Positions 15,426-22,979 are shown, counted from the first letter of the stretch. The stretch is 42,311 nt of DNA from an uncultured Bacteroidales bacterium (GCA_947165255.1 CAMUZR010000023.1:1-42311), one strand, 5' to 3'. Made by a program: numbers and translations. Notes: generated by a model from the letters alone, not told the origin.

Positions 15426-16253
15426 TTAGCCCTGCTTGCGGTACTGCAGCGGTGTCTGGCCTGTCTGCTGGCGGAAGAAGCGGATGAAGAACGAGGGGGT
15501 GGCGAAGCCCAGCTTTTCGGCCACCTCGGCAACGGGCATCTGCGTGTGGTGCAGCATCACCTTCGCCTCGCGCACCAGGGCGCGGTCGATCCATTGCAGT
15601 ACCGTCAGCCCACTCTCGCGTCGCACCAGGGTGCTCATGTGGTTGGGCGACACGCAGAGACGGCTGGCGTAGAAGTCGATGGGGTGTTTTGTGCGGCCCT
15701 CCTTCGCCAGCAGCTGCAGGAAGCGGTGCATGAACTCGCCGCCGTGCGACAGCTGCTCCTCCTGCCGCAAGCTGAACATGTCGAGTATTAGCGCATCGTA
15801 GAAATGGACTATTATGTCGGTGAAGACGGGGTTGCGGTCGAACTGGTCGAAAATCATCGTCAGGTATTGGTTGCCCCGCGCGAAAGCCACGCTGTCGCCG
15901 CTCACCACAAAACTCTCCACCGTAGCCTGCACCTGCGGCATCTGGCGGAATACGACGGCACTGACAGCGCAGTCGCTGCTGGCACTCTCGATGAGCATAA
16001 GTGCATCGGGCGGCACAACGGCTATGTCGCCCTCGCGCAGCAGGCGTCGCACCAGGTCAATCTCGACATCCATCGTTCCGCGTTGCACAAGGATGATACG
16101 CCCGTCGAGGGCGCGATAGGGCTGTCCGAGCGTGAAGAAATCAGTATTCACCGCGCTGGCGTTCAATATGATGCCATAGTCGCCCACGTGACGGAAGCCT
16201 TTGCGGACCAGCTCGTTCATTGCTACCTTGGAGTCAAGATTCCGTATTTCCAT
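15426..16253 (-). CDS. AraC-family transcriptional regulator
   Basis: A 275-residue cytoplasmic regulator. The N-terminal cupin-like sensor (about residues 25-150) has the pattern YRALDGRIILVQRGTMDVEIDLVRRLLREGDIAVVPPD. The C-terminal two-helix DNA-binding domain (about 185-273) contains PIDFYASRLCVSPNHMSTLVRRESGL and the AraC signature MPVAEVAEKLGFATPSFFIRFFRQQTGQTPLQYRK. It is divergent from the CrtC-like gene with a 176-base gap, so it most likely controls that gene and perhaps itself. The ligand is unknown. Its stop codon is almost touched by an IS4 remnant, so its native terminator has probably been lost, but the protein end (QYRKQG) looks complete. Confidence 0.95.
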   Translation of the reverse strand: MEIRNLDSKVAMNELVRKGFRHVGDYGIILNASAVNTDFFTLGQPYRALDGRIILVQRGTMDVEIDLVRRLLREGDIAVVPPDALMLIESASSDCAVSAVVFRQMPQVQATVESFVVSGDSVAFARGNQYLTMIFDQFDRNPVFTDIIVHFYDALILDMFSLRQEEQLSHGGEFMHRFLQLLAKEGRTKHPIDFYASRLCVSPNHMSTLVRRESGLTVLQWIDRALVREAKVMLHHTQMPVAEVAEKLGFATPSFFIRFFRQQTGQTPLQYRKQG

Positions 16254-16365
16254 ACTTAATGTATTATATTATCATAACGCATCATCTCTGCCGTTAGTAT
16301 ATGCACTTCGTAGAAAATGGACATTTTTGCATCGGATAGTCGTATTTTAGGTCATTTTTTGGAAG

Positions 16366-16373
16366 TACTTTTG
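16366..16373 (+). promoter_or_regulatory. -7 box of the CrtC-like gene
   Basis: TACTTTTG matches TAnnTTTG, 57 bases before the ATG. The -33 region is only T-rich (TATTTTAGG), which would fit a promoter needing the divergent AraC-type activator. Confidence 0.55.
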
Positions 16374-16429
16374 CATTGTGAAAAGAAAAGGTAATTCAAT
16401 TCAATTTTAATATTAAAATACAACAAGTT

Positions 16430-17548
16430 ATGGAAAACACAGCTAATGCAAAAGTGCTCCGCGCACGACTGATGGATCAACCCGAAGATTTCAAACGCCT
16501 CGGCATCAACCCCGAAAAGGTGGAGACCTGGGAAGACGGACGCCGCACGCGCACCGAGGAGGTGGGCAGCGAGGTGTGGTACTTCGACGGCACGATGGAC
16601 GACGGCACCAAGTTTATGGTCGGCTACCGCCCCAAATCGATGGACGGCATGACCAAGCCCGTCGACTCGCCCCACGTGAACATCTACATCAAGAGCCCTG
16701 CGGGCAAGGAGTTCCGCGACGACATCGTCTACCCCGCCGCCGAAGGCAGCTTCAGCCGCGAGCAATGCGACACCAAGGTGGGTCCCCACTGGTGCCGTGG
16801 CGACTTCAAGCACTACGACCTCCACTTCGAGCCCGTCCACGGCGTGGGCCTTGACCTGCACTACGACGCCCTCACCGACCCCTTCCGCCAAGGTACCTCG
16901 CTGCTGGCCTTCGGCGACAACGACGAGTTCTACCACACCGACCTCGCCGTACCCAAAAACCAGGTCAGCGGTCGCCTCTTCTACGACGGCGAGTGGCACG
17001 AGGTCAACGGTCTCGGCTACCACGACCATCAGTGGATGAACACCATGCACTTCGCCCTCTACCACCACTGGCTGTGGGGCCGTATGTACACCGACCTCTA
17101 CACCGTCTACATCTACGACTTCGTCGCCGCCCGCCAATACGGCTACAAGCAGCTGCCCATGTTCGGCCTGATGGACAACAAGACCGGCAAAGTGGTCTTC
17201 ATGACCGACGGTCACTTCGACCTCAAGACCCGTCTGGAACCCGAGGTGCACCAAGGCCGCGAATTCCCCAAGGAGAGCCACTACGTCTTCACCAACGTCG
17301 ACGGCTCGCGTGCCGAGTTCGACGTCAAGTGGGAGGACCAGCTGGAGTTCTGGGACATGTACGAGATGGCCGGCGAAGAGCTGAAGCGCCGCTACGACGC
17401 CATCGGCATGCGCATGCAGTACTGCCGCTACTACGCCAAAGGCGGCGTCCGCTTCACCCCCGCCGGTGGCGAGACCCGCGAAGCCAAGGGCGACATGATA
17501 TACGAGTACGCCTACATGGGCATGCCCGACCCCGCCGCGCACGTCTGA
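16430..17548 (+). CDS. CrtC/AttH lipocalin-like protein
   Basis: A 372-residue soluble protein without a signal peptide. It looks like the AttH/CrtC superfamily, two lipocalin-like barrels that include carotenoid 1,2-hydratase. Support comes from repeated short beta segments (EVWYFDGTMDDGTKFMVGY, PHVNIYIKSPAGKEF, YDLHFEPVHGVGLDLHYDAL, VSGRLFYDGEWHEVNGLGY) and the typical central motif YHDHQWMN with H198, D199, H200 and W202. In CrtC the acidic/histidine core protonates a double bond. No carotenoid genes are nearby, so the substrate is unknown. It is divergent from an AraC-type gene and ends in a clear hairpin. The antisense 396-codon frame is a shadow. Confidence 0.8.
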   Translation: MENTANAKVLRARLMDQPEDFKRLGINPEKVETWEDGRRTRTEEVGSEVWYFDGTMDDGTKFMVGYRPKSMDGMTKPVDSPHVNIYIKSPAGKEFRDDIVYPAAEGSFSREQCDTKVGPHWCRGDFKHYDLHFEPVHGVGLDLHYDALTDPFRQGTSLLAFGDNDEFYHTDLAVPKNQVSGRLFYDGEWHEVNGLGYHDHQWMNTMHFALYHHWLWGRMYTDLYTVYIYDFVAARQYGYKQLPMFGLMDNKTGKVVFMTDGHFDLKTRLEPEVHQGREFPKESHYVFTNVDGSRAEFDVKWEDQLEFWDMYEMAGEELKRRYDAIGMRMQYCRYYAKGGVRFTPAGGETREAKGDMIYEYAYMGMPDPAAHV

Positions 17549-17577
17549 ACACCGCCTTTAATCTGACGAAGATATTC

Positions 17578-17613
17578 AAAGGATGACTCTGATTCTGTTC
17601 AGAGTCATCCTTT
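17578..17613 (+). terminator. Strong stem-loop after the CrtC-like gene
   Basis: Perfect 15-bp arms (AAAGGATGACTCTGA) around a 6-base loop, 30 bases after the stop codon. The following bases are only moderately T-rich (TTTCATCTTC). Confidence 0.8.
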
Positions 17614-17835
17614 CATCTTCAACATTTCCTTTCTGCACAGAAGGCATAGTTTTCGGAAATCCCATTGTTGCTCGGTGGGAAAATTCGCCCCTTTGTCACA
17701 CTATTCAAAAATTTTTACGTCTAATATGGCAAAAGAACAAAACGAAAACAACTCCAAACAATCGCACATAATATTAATGGAACAATACAGTATAATTGCC
17801 AAAAAAACGTTATAAATAATTGAAGAAATACCCCG

Positions 17836-18342
17836 ATGCCAACGCAGCAACAAGAAATAGAATTCGGCGACCTGCTGAACCGCAACAGCCAGATCATAAA
17901 CAGTATCTGCCTCAGGTACTGTGGTGGTAATGCATTCTATTTCGATGAACTGCGGCAGGAGTGCGCCGTGGCGATATGGGCGGAGTTCAGTCGGTATGGC
18001 CTCGACCGTTTTCGTGGCGACAGCGTCGAGTCAACCTGGATATACCAAATCTCTTACCACGCCGTCATAGACTACCTCCGCAACCCCAATCACCAAGAAT
18101 TCCAGTCCGTCTGTGACCTCTACAACTTGGAACATCTCACCGACAACCCATCCAGCGACGACTGGAACCTGCTCGACGAACTCACGGCACAACTCAACCT
18201 CAGCGAACGCAACCTGCTGGACCACTATCTCAACGACGACTCCTACAGCGCCATCGCACGTACCGAGGGCATCACAGAAAGCAATGCACGTAAACGAATG
18301 TCACGACTATTAAACAAATTGAAAATGTTAATCCACAAATAA
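17836..18342 (+). CDS. ECF-type RNA polymerase sigma factor
   Basis: A 168-residue sigma-70 family protein of extracytoplasmic-function size. Region 2 (about residues 10-80) includes SICLRYCGGNAFYFDELRQECAVAIW and the -10 recognition helix STWIYQISYHAVIDYLR. Region 4 (about 118-167) has LSERNLLDHYLNDDSYSAIARTEGITESNARKRMSRLLNKLK, a helix-turn-helix for the -35 element. It is the first gene of a four-gene operon with two membrane proteins and a lipoprotein. The next protein may hold it at the membrane, as anti-sigma factors do, although no standard zinc anti-sigma motif is visible. A promoter is not obvious in the 220 bases upstream, which would fit autoregulation. Confidence 0.92.
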   Translation: MPTQQQEIEFGDLLNRNSQIINSICLRYCGGNAFYFDELRQECAVAIWAEFSRYGLDRFRGDSVESTWIYQISYHAVIDYLRNPNHQEFQSVCDLYNLEHLTDNPSSDDWNLLDELTAQLNLSERNLLDHYLNDDSYSAIARTEGITESNARKRMSRLLNKLKMLIHK

Positions 18343-18385
18343 TTATCAACCAGCCTCATTCTTCCCTCTTACCATATTATTTGCA

Positions 18386-18393
18386 GGGGGGGG
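18386..18393. repeat. Run of eight G before the second sigma-operon gene
   Basis: G8 lies 19 bases before the ATG at 18413. Length change here could alter the leader of the putative anti-sigma gene. It is the second long G run in the window. Confidence 0.4.
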
Positions 18394-18412
18394 TGTAAAA
18401 TACAGATAATCA

Positions 18413-19162
18413 ATGAATAAACAAAAAAAACACGGGAAAATCAATTTACAAGAGGAAAGAGGAACCGGCCTTGCTGGTGGCGATGCGGCAGTTGAGAATC
18501 TACTCCAGCGGCTACGGGATGCAGACCAGCGAATGAAGGAGTTGGCCTCGCACATTCCGACGTTCACGCCCGAACAAATTCACACTCTGATTAGCAGTCG
18601 CCGAATGTCGCAGTTCGAACTGCGCCGTCAGGCCGACCGCTACCTGCTGGCTTTCTGCCTGTGCTTTCTCGCCTTGGTTGCAAGTGTTCTGTGGTACACC
18701 GCGCCTGCGGGAATCACGCTGTCCAATGTTGTTCTTGTGGCTGTCGCCGTCGCTGACGTGTGGGTGGCCGTGCGGGCAGCCTACAGCCTGTGGCTTATGC
18801 AGCGGTCGCTCCGCCTCCGTCCCCATCCTTACCGCATGTCCCGCTGTGCCGATAGGCTGAACCGGCTCTCCCATCGTCGCCGCCTATGGCTCCGTTTCGT
18901 CCTACGGGACGGCAGTTTGACCAAGGCGAACAGACAAACGATTCAGGCAGTTTTGCATTCCACGCCGTTGAAGCTCCGTCAGTCTTTCATCGATCTTCGC
19001 GCCCCGTCTTTCTCCATCGCCGCCTGTCTGCTCCTGTTCGTTGCATTGGATTGCAACAAGGTCTTCGCCACCACGCACGACTACGAGAACGTAACCACCA
19101 CCACCGAGCGCACCGGCAACATGGTGTGCGATACCGTCAACTCAATACTCGCGCACCTATGA
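18413..19162 (+). CDS. Membrane protein, candidate anti-sigma partner
   Basis: A 249-residue protein. A soluble N-terminal part (about residues 1-75: ENLLQRLRDADQRMKELASHIPTF, then TPEQIHTLISSRR) is followed by two close membrane helices (about 77-97 and 100-122) and, after a basic cytoplasmic stretch, a third (about 200-215). A short C-terminal tail probably faces the periplasm. It lies 70 bases after the sigma gene and overlaps the next gene by four bases. An N-terminal cytoplasmic domain followed by membrane helices directly after an ECF sigma gene is the layout of an anti-sigma factor. I see no recognised anti-sigma domain, so this is inference from order and topology. Confidence 0.65.
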   Translation: MNKQKKHGKINLQEERGTGLAGGDAAVENLLQRLRDADQRMKELASHIPTFTPEQIHTLISSRRMSQFELRRQADRYLLAFCLCFLALVASVLWYTAPAGITLSNVVLVAVAVADVWVAVRAAYSLWLMQRSLRLRPHPYRMSRCADRLNRLSHRRRLWLRFVLRDGSLTKANRQTIQAVLHSTPLKLRQSFIDLRAPSFSIAACLLLFVALDCNKVFATTHDYENVTTTTERTGNMVCDTVNSILAHL

Positions 19163-19659
19163 ACCGTCCATTCAACAAGAAACGCTTTTGGTTGGTTGTC
19201 GGTATCATTGTGGTTGCCGAGGTTCTCGCCATCGGCCTCATCTTGCAGTGGCGCTACATTTTCCCTTCACGCGAAGTCAGCGACCTATACACCAAATATG
19301 CGGAACAAGAAGGTGTCGATGCCTCTTTCATCAAGAACTACCGTGTGAACGACACCGTTTTTTTGGACGTTACACTGTTGGAAACCTCTGACTCTGCTAC
19401 ATGGGAAAGCCTGTGCAAGGATTTTGGCATTGCCTCATTTTCTCTGTATGATAAAGAGTATAAAGAGTTGATGACACTTGAGCATTCATTTGACCAACGT
19501 TTGGCTTTCGACACCTTAGTTTCAGATAACGACAGTGCCTACATAATGAGCTTAATTATCTATTCGCATTTGAACATGTCTATGTGTATATTCCCGAACA
19601 TTGATGACAACGAATACGACGCAATCATTAATAACAAGTATAAAGAAATAGTGTACTAA
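19159..19659 (+). CDS. Single-pass membrane protein of the sigma operon
   Basis: A 166-residue protein from the ATG at 19159, which overlaps the preceding stop in ATGA and so is translationally coupled. A much longer upstream reading of the same frame is a shadow of the previous gene. It has a basic N-terminus (MNRPFNKKRF), one membrane helix (about residues 11-31, WLVVGIIVVAEVLAIGLIL) and a soluble, probably periplasmic domain with YTKYAEQEGVDASFIKNYRVND and ATWESLCKDFGIASFSLY. I do not recognise the family. By position it may pass an envelope signal to the preceding membrane protein, but nothing in the sequence proves it. Confidence 0.7.
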   Translation: MNRPFNKKRFWLVVGIIVVAEVLAIGLILQWRYIFPSREVSDLYTKYAEQEGVDASFIKNYRVNDTVFLDVTLLETSDSATWESLCKDFGIASFSLYDKEYKELMTLEHSFDQRLAFDTLVSDNDSAYIMSLIIYSHLNMSMCIFPNIDDNEYDAIINNKYKEIVY

Positions 19660-19683
19660 CTTATTTACAAAAAAAATATCAAT

Positions 19684-20130
19684 ATGAAAGTATTTAAAAG
19701 ATTCACAAGCATTCTGTTTGTGGCAGCCACAATGACGATGGCTGCATGCGACCCTGACGAGATTGTCTCTCCCGACCCTGAACACCCTGCAGATCCGATA
19801 AGCGACGTGTACCACACCGCCTGGATTAACGAACAAACCGATACCTATGAAGACGAGTACGGAAACCAGCACGAGTCGGTCGAGACCAACATTGTCAGGT
19901 TCGAGACCGAGACATCGGGTCACATGGAGTACAAATACGTAACGGCGACACAAAACGAAAACGAGAGCTATCCGTTTACGTACACCTACTCCACGCCAAA
20001 CGGAACATTTACAATCAGCGAAGGTGGAGAAACAGAGACATTTAACTTCTCGTACAACGCCAGCAACAACACTTTGGCTCTTTATGGTAGCGAGGGGTAT
20101 TACATGATGTTCTCCCGTTTGCAAGAATAA
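19684..20130 (+). CDS. Small lipoprotein ending the sigma operon
   Basis: A 148-residue protein with a lipoprotein signal: MKVFKRFTSILFVAATMTMAAC with the lipidated cysteine at C22. The following DPDEIVSPDPE is acidic, as in Bacteroidota surface-export signals, so the mature protein may be on the cell surface. The body is short alternating beta segments (VYHTAWINEQT, SVETNIVRFETE, YKYVTATQN, PFTYTYSTPNGTFTISEGGETETF, NNTLALYGSEGYYMMFSRL), like a small beta-barrel or lipocalin-like fold. It starts 24 bases after the membrane gene and is followed by a terminator, so it closes the operon. It may be a sensor or a target of the sigma factor. Confidence 0.75.
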   Translation: MKVFKRFTSILFVAATMTMAACDPDEIVSPDPEHPADPISDVYHTAWINEQTDTYEDEYGNQHESVETNIVRFETETSGHMEYKYVTATQNENESYPFTYTYSTPNGTFTISEGGETETFNFSYNASNNTLALYGSEGYYMMFSRLQE

Positions 20131-20152
20131 AGAGACTCTCATTTCTACATTC

Positions 20153-20198
20153 GGCCAAGTATCTCTTGCCCACGGCAAGGGCTACTTGGCCTCTGTTT
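20153..20198 (+). terminator. Terminator of the sigma operon
   Basis: GGCCAAGTA pairs with TACTTGGCC, with an inner CTTGCC/GGCAAG stem. It is followed by TCTGTTTTAT. Confidence 0.75.
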
Positions 20199-20352
20199 TA
20201 TCTGCCGTGGTTTATTTTTATTGTCTTGCTGGCGACTCGATGCATAATATGAAATTTACTTTGATTCTAATTCCGGCCTCCGGGCCAATTGTTTCATTTA
20301 AATTTTCATTATTATGTACAAGTTCAAGCAGGACCTTGCTATGGCCTATTTC

Positions 20353-20977
20353 GGCTCGGCAGCGAGGGTGTGTGGCTCTATGGCGGCCGGCACAACGTAA
20401 TGAACGGCATCGCCGGCCTCCGAGGGCATCCTCTGCATGACCGCCTGGTGGAACGTCTACCCCTCTAAGGACAAGAAAGATATGATTTGGGCCGACATGA
20501 CGTGGGTCTACATCGTCATCTACGACATCTGGAACTTTGCCTACACCTACAACTGCCTGCCCACCCACAGCTGGTTCTGCGGCATCGCCCTGCTGCTGGC
20601 CCCCACCGTCGCTGTCCTGGAACCGCGGCGGCTGGATTCAGAACCGTGCCAACACACTGGCCATCTTGTGCATGTTTGCCCAGGTCTTCCCACTCTTCCA
20701 AGAAACCTTCCACGACGGCTTCCACAAGTTCGACTGGGTGGCCCTGCCCACCACCTACGCCGACGGCACGCTGAACCGCATCGCCGAAGGCGGCACCGCC
20801 AACGCCAACCCCACCGCCATGACCGTCATCAGCGCCCTGGCACTGGCAGCCAACATCGTGGCCTTCTGCTACATCATCTGCACCGCCAGGAAACGCCACA
20901 TCAACCCCTACAAGGAAGACCTCTTCGTCAACCAGAAGTACTACAAAGACTCCATGGCCCGCGCCGATGTAGACTAA
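20353..20977 (+). pseudogene. Truncated, frameshifted copy of the DUF5692-like gene
   Basis: This is a close copy of 14251-14879, covering about the last 210 codons, with no 5' part. Near 20415-20436 the copy has one extra base and altered sequence (GGCCTCCGAGGGC against GGCCTCTTCAACA). Near 20610-20622 it lacks five bases (GTCGCTGTCCTGG against GTGGCAGCCCTGCTCTGG). The intact-looking pieces are MTAWWNVYPSKDKKDMIWADM in one frame and LAILCMFAQVFPLFQETFHD to the C-terminal ARADVD in another. The coding parts are still very similar, so the duplication is fairly recent. It is joined upstream to MYKFKQDLAMAYF, of unknown origin, at 20313-20352. Confidence 0.88.
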
Positions 20978-21000
20978 TCATCGCCCGGCCGATATTGCAA

Positions 21001-21037
21001 AATCGGGGCGCCTAAACAGGGCATCCCCGATTTTTTT
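21001..21037. terminator. Terminator between convergent units
   Basis: AATCGGGG pairs with CCCCGATT, followed on the plus strand by a run of seven T. It lies 24 bases after the pseudogene stop and 5 bases from the end of the winged-helix gene. Confidence 0.8.
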
Positions 21038-21041
21038 AGGG

Positions 21042-21332
21042 TCATTTCCCGGCTGCGAGATATTTCTTCAGCGCTTTGACGTAGCTGCGGAAGGCTTCGG
21101 TTCCGGCAGGTGTTATGCGGCAGGTGGTACGCGGCATTTTGCCTTTGAAGCCTTTCTCGACGGCGATGTATCCGGCTTCGGCCAATTTGTCTATCTGCAC
21201 GCTCAAGTTGCCCGAAGTGGCACCGGCCTGCTCCTTTAGGTAGTTGAAGTCGGCCTCATCTGCCCCCGCCAGAATTGACATGATGGCCAACCGCAGTTCC
21301 GAGTGCAATAGCGGATCTAATTTCGGCAGCAT
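21042..21332 (-). CDS. Winged-helix regulator, HTH_34-like
   Basis: A 96-residue DNA-binding protein: LDPLLHSELRLAIMSILAG, then ADFNYLKEQAGATSGNLSVQIDKLAEAGYIAVEK, then GKMPRTTCRITPAGTEAFRSYVKAL. This is a compact winged helix of the MarR/ArsR-like group (HTH_34 type). The gene once followed the membrane-protein gene by 3 bases. A 171-bp tandem duplication now puts an extra truncated copy of its start, fused to the end of the membrane gene, between them. The intact copy still starts 3 bases after a stop codon, so coupling is kept. The same membrane-protein/winged-helix arrangement recurs at 37468-38428. It probably represses its own operon; the palindrome GTTGCGCAAC at 22197-22206 is a candidate site. 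Confidence 0.9.
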   Translation of the reverse strand: MLPKLDPLLHSELRLAIMSILAGADEADFNYLKEQAGATSGNLSVQIDKLAEAGYIAVEKGFKGKMPRTTCRITPAGTEAFRSYVKALKKYLAAGK

Positions 21333-21574
21333 GGCTTACTTGTATTGATGTTTAATAATCAAACCCGTGGCCACCAGCACCAAACCGGCGAAGGTGAAGA
21401 TGACCTTTAGGTAGTTGAAGTCGGCCTCATCTGCCCCCGCCAGAATTGACATGATGGCCAACCGCAGTTCCGAGTGCAATAGCGGATCTAATTTCGGCAG
21501 CATGGCTTACTTGTATTGATGTTTAATAATCAAACCCGTGGCCACCAGCACCAAACCGGCGAAGGTGAAGATGA
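21233..21574. repeat. Exact 171-bp tandem direct duplication
   Basis: 21233-21403 and 21404-21574 read as identical. The unit spans the 5' third of the winged-helix gene and the 3' end of the membrane-protein gene. Lack of divergence suggests a very recent event or an assembly artefact. Confidence 0.95.
21336..21503 (-). CDS. Chimeric 55-residue ORF made by the tandem duplication
   Basis: From the duplicated ATG at 21503 the frame reads the first 33 residues of the winged-helix protein (MLPKLDPLLHSELRLAIMSI through DFNYLK), one junction valine, then IFTFAGLVLVATGLIIKHQYK, the last membrane helix of the upstream gene, and stops. The 171-base unit is a multiple of three and the joint is in frame. 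It keeps the native start context, 3 bases after the upstream stop, so it should be translated. It would be a half winged helix tethered to a membrane helix. Whether it is stable or does anything is unknown. Confidence 0.5.
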   Translation of the reverse strand: MLPKLDPLLHSELRLAIMSILAGADEADFNYLKVIFTFAGLVLVATGLIIKHQYK

Positions 21575-22142
21575 ACATCTGTTCCTCTTGGGCTCCGGTG
21601 ATGTAATAGATGGCCAAGCCACCGATGCCGGTCACGAAACCTGCAATCTTCATGACCCAACTTTTGAGGGCCACTCCACAGGCACTTTCCGCCAACCCGA
21701 ATATCAGCACAATCTCTGCGGTCAGACTTCCAAGCACCACCAAAGCGCGTATGACGCTACCAATACCGTCATTGCCATCATCCACCATGCCATAGATGAG
21801 CGTAAAGGCCGCCACAGCGCATGTGAAGATGCCAAAGGTCGACCAGATGCCGCCAGTGATGCGGCTCACATCGTTACTCACCTTCTCCGCTTGCTTTTGG
21901 TCCAGTCCAAACCGTGCCAACAAGAATCCTATCACGGGCATGGCAAACCACAGGCAGTTCCATGCCGGTTGGTCTGTGAGTTTCCATAAGAAATAGATTA
22001 TCAAAGAGAAAACCGTAAGCAAAATACCCCAAAGGATGTAGTACTTACCGCTGCGGCGCGTAATCTCTTTTCGATTGCTGTTCAGTGTCTCGGTGATGAG
22101 CGACAGGCTTTCCTCAGCCGTCATTTCTTTCTTCTGTTCCAT
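21507..22142 (-). CDS. Membrane protein paired with winged-helix regulator
   Basis: A 211-residue membrane protein from the ATG at 22142 (MEQKKEMTAEESLSLITETL). A longer reading from 22205 adds only a lysine-rich stretch translated from leader DNA, so I prefer the shorter start. A soluble N-terminal helix is followed by about six membrane helices (for example YYILWGILLTVFSLIIYFLW, WNCLWFAMPVIGFLLARFG, FGIFTCAVAAFTLIYGMV, VIRALVVLGSLTAEIVLIFGL, FIFTFAGLVLVATGLII). The layout and the start (a LITETL-type helix before the first membrane segment) resemble the 213-residue protein at 37468, also paired with a winged-helix gene. Function is unknown. Confidence 0.85.
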   Translation of the reverse strand: MEQKKEMTAEESLSLITETLNSNRKEITRRSGKYYILWGILLTVFSLIIYFLWKLTDQPAWNCLWFAMPVIGFLLARFGLDQKQAEKVSNDVSRITGGIWSTFGIFTCAVAAFTLIYGMVDDGNDGIGSVIRALVVLGSLTAEIVLIFGLAESACGVALKSWVMKIAGFVTGIGGLAIYYITGAQEEQMFIFTFAGLVLVATGLIIKHQYK

Positions 22143-22196
22143 TTTTTTACTTTTTATCTTGTTTATACTCGTTTTTTTTTTGTAAGCCCTTTTGGT

Positions 22197-22253
22197 GTTG
22201 CGCAACTATCAAGAATCACGATGCAAATATAAACAACTTTATAAAATAAACAA
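22197..22253 (-). promoter_or_regulatory. Promoter and possible operator of the membrane-protein/HTH pair
   Basis: On the minus strand CTTG at 22254-22251, 19 bases, then TATATTTG at 22231-22224, a good consensus. Downstream of the predicted start site lies the perfect palindrome GTTGCGCAAC (22197-22206). Confidence 0.65.
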
Positions 22254-22419
22254 GATTATTCTGTAAAATATTTCTTAAGTATCAGATTTCGAGAATGATA
22301 TTTTTATAAAAGGTTCAGAAATGTCGTTGATTTTTTGAAAATAATTGGGCGAAAAAACCGAAATTTCCAACAAAATTCAATAAAAAAACCGTCGCCCCCT
22401 ATCCTATACCGTACATTAC

Positions 22420-22695
22420 TCATTGTAAAAGATTTATCGTCACGTCGACCGTGTCGCCGAAGGTTTTGCCGATTTTCTGTCGGATGGCTTTGGTGATGCC
22501 GATGATGTAGCAGATGTTGCCCTCGGCGTCCTTCACGCCCATGTTGACCACGCTGCCGTGGTAGGGCTCGCCGTCAAAGGTGGCTTCCACTTTGAGGCGT
22601 CCTACGCCGTACTCTTTCCGTATGTCGATGGGCACCACTATGTACGCGGCATCCATGTTTTCGTTTTGAATGATGGTGGCTCTGAATTTGTGCAT
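22420..22695 (-). CDS. DUF1905 family protein
   Basis: A 91-residue soluble protein from the ATG at 22695 (MHKFRATIIQNENMDAAYIVVP). The longer upstream frame overlaps the end of the DUF1294 gene and is not credible. The strand pattern FRATIIQ...AAYIVVPIDI, RLKVEATFDGEPYHGSVVNMG, NICYIIGITKAIRQKIGKTFGDTVDVTI is typical of DUF1905 proteins, small beta-barrels of unknown role often annotated near YdeI-like proteins. It starts 11 bases after the DUF1294 stop, so it is probably the last gene of a unit with DUF1294 and perhaps the C69 peptidase. Confidence 0.88.
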   Translation of the reverse strand: MHKFRATIIQNENMDAAYIVVPIDIRKEYGVGRLKVEATFDGEPYHGSVVNMGVKDAEGNICYIIGITKAIRQKIGKTFGDTVDVTINLLQ

Positions 22696-22706
22696 TGTAC
22701 AAAGGG

Positions 22707-22979
22707 TTAAACTGTGTTGTGTCGGTAGAGATAGAAAACCAGTAGGGCCAGCTGCAGGATGAGAATGGCCGGTATGCCTAGGCGGAATTTCCATTTCGTG
22801 GTCTTGTGGCGGAATGTCCGCATGGCCGCCAGCGCCCCAATGCTGCCGCCCATGGCGGCCAGGGCTGTCAGCACCGCCTCCGGCACCCGCCTCCGCGCCC
22901 GCCGCTTGTCTATGCCGAAGACGGTGTACGTGGCCGCATTCAGCACCAGAAGGTATGTCAGTACGGCTTTAGCCAGCAT
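22707..22979 (-). CDS. DUF1294 membrane protein
   Basis: A 90-residue intact member of the DUF1294 family. It has a first membrane helix (LTYLLVLNAATYTVFGIDKRRAR), the conserved PEAVLTALAAMGGSIGALAAM, FRHKTTKWKFRLGIPAILI, and a last helix LQLALLVFYLY. Function of the family is unknown. It begins 4 bases after the C69 dipeptidase stop and is followed by DUF1905. It is the intact counterpart of the chimeric copy at 9539-9982 and shows where that protein should end. Confidence 0.9.
   Translation of the reverse strand: MLAKAVLTYLLVLNAATYTVFGIDKRRARRRVPEAVLTALAAMGGSIGALAAMRTFRHKTTKWKFRLGIPAILILQLALLVFYLYRHNTV

Noticed and set aside
16352..17542. 396-codon frame opposite the CrtC-like gene
   Set aside because: Composition shadow. 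The plus-strand gene has a promoter, terminator and family motif.
18886..19158. Upstream extension of the 19159 gene
   Set aside because: It lies inside the preceding gene in another frame. The ATGA overlap at 19159 gives a better start and a clean membrane helix.
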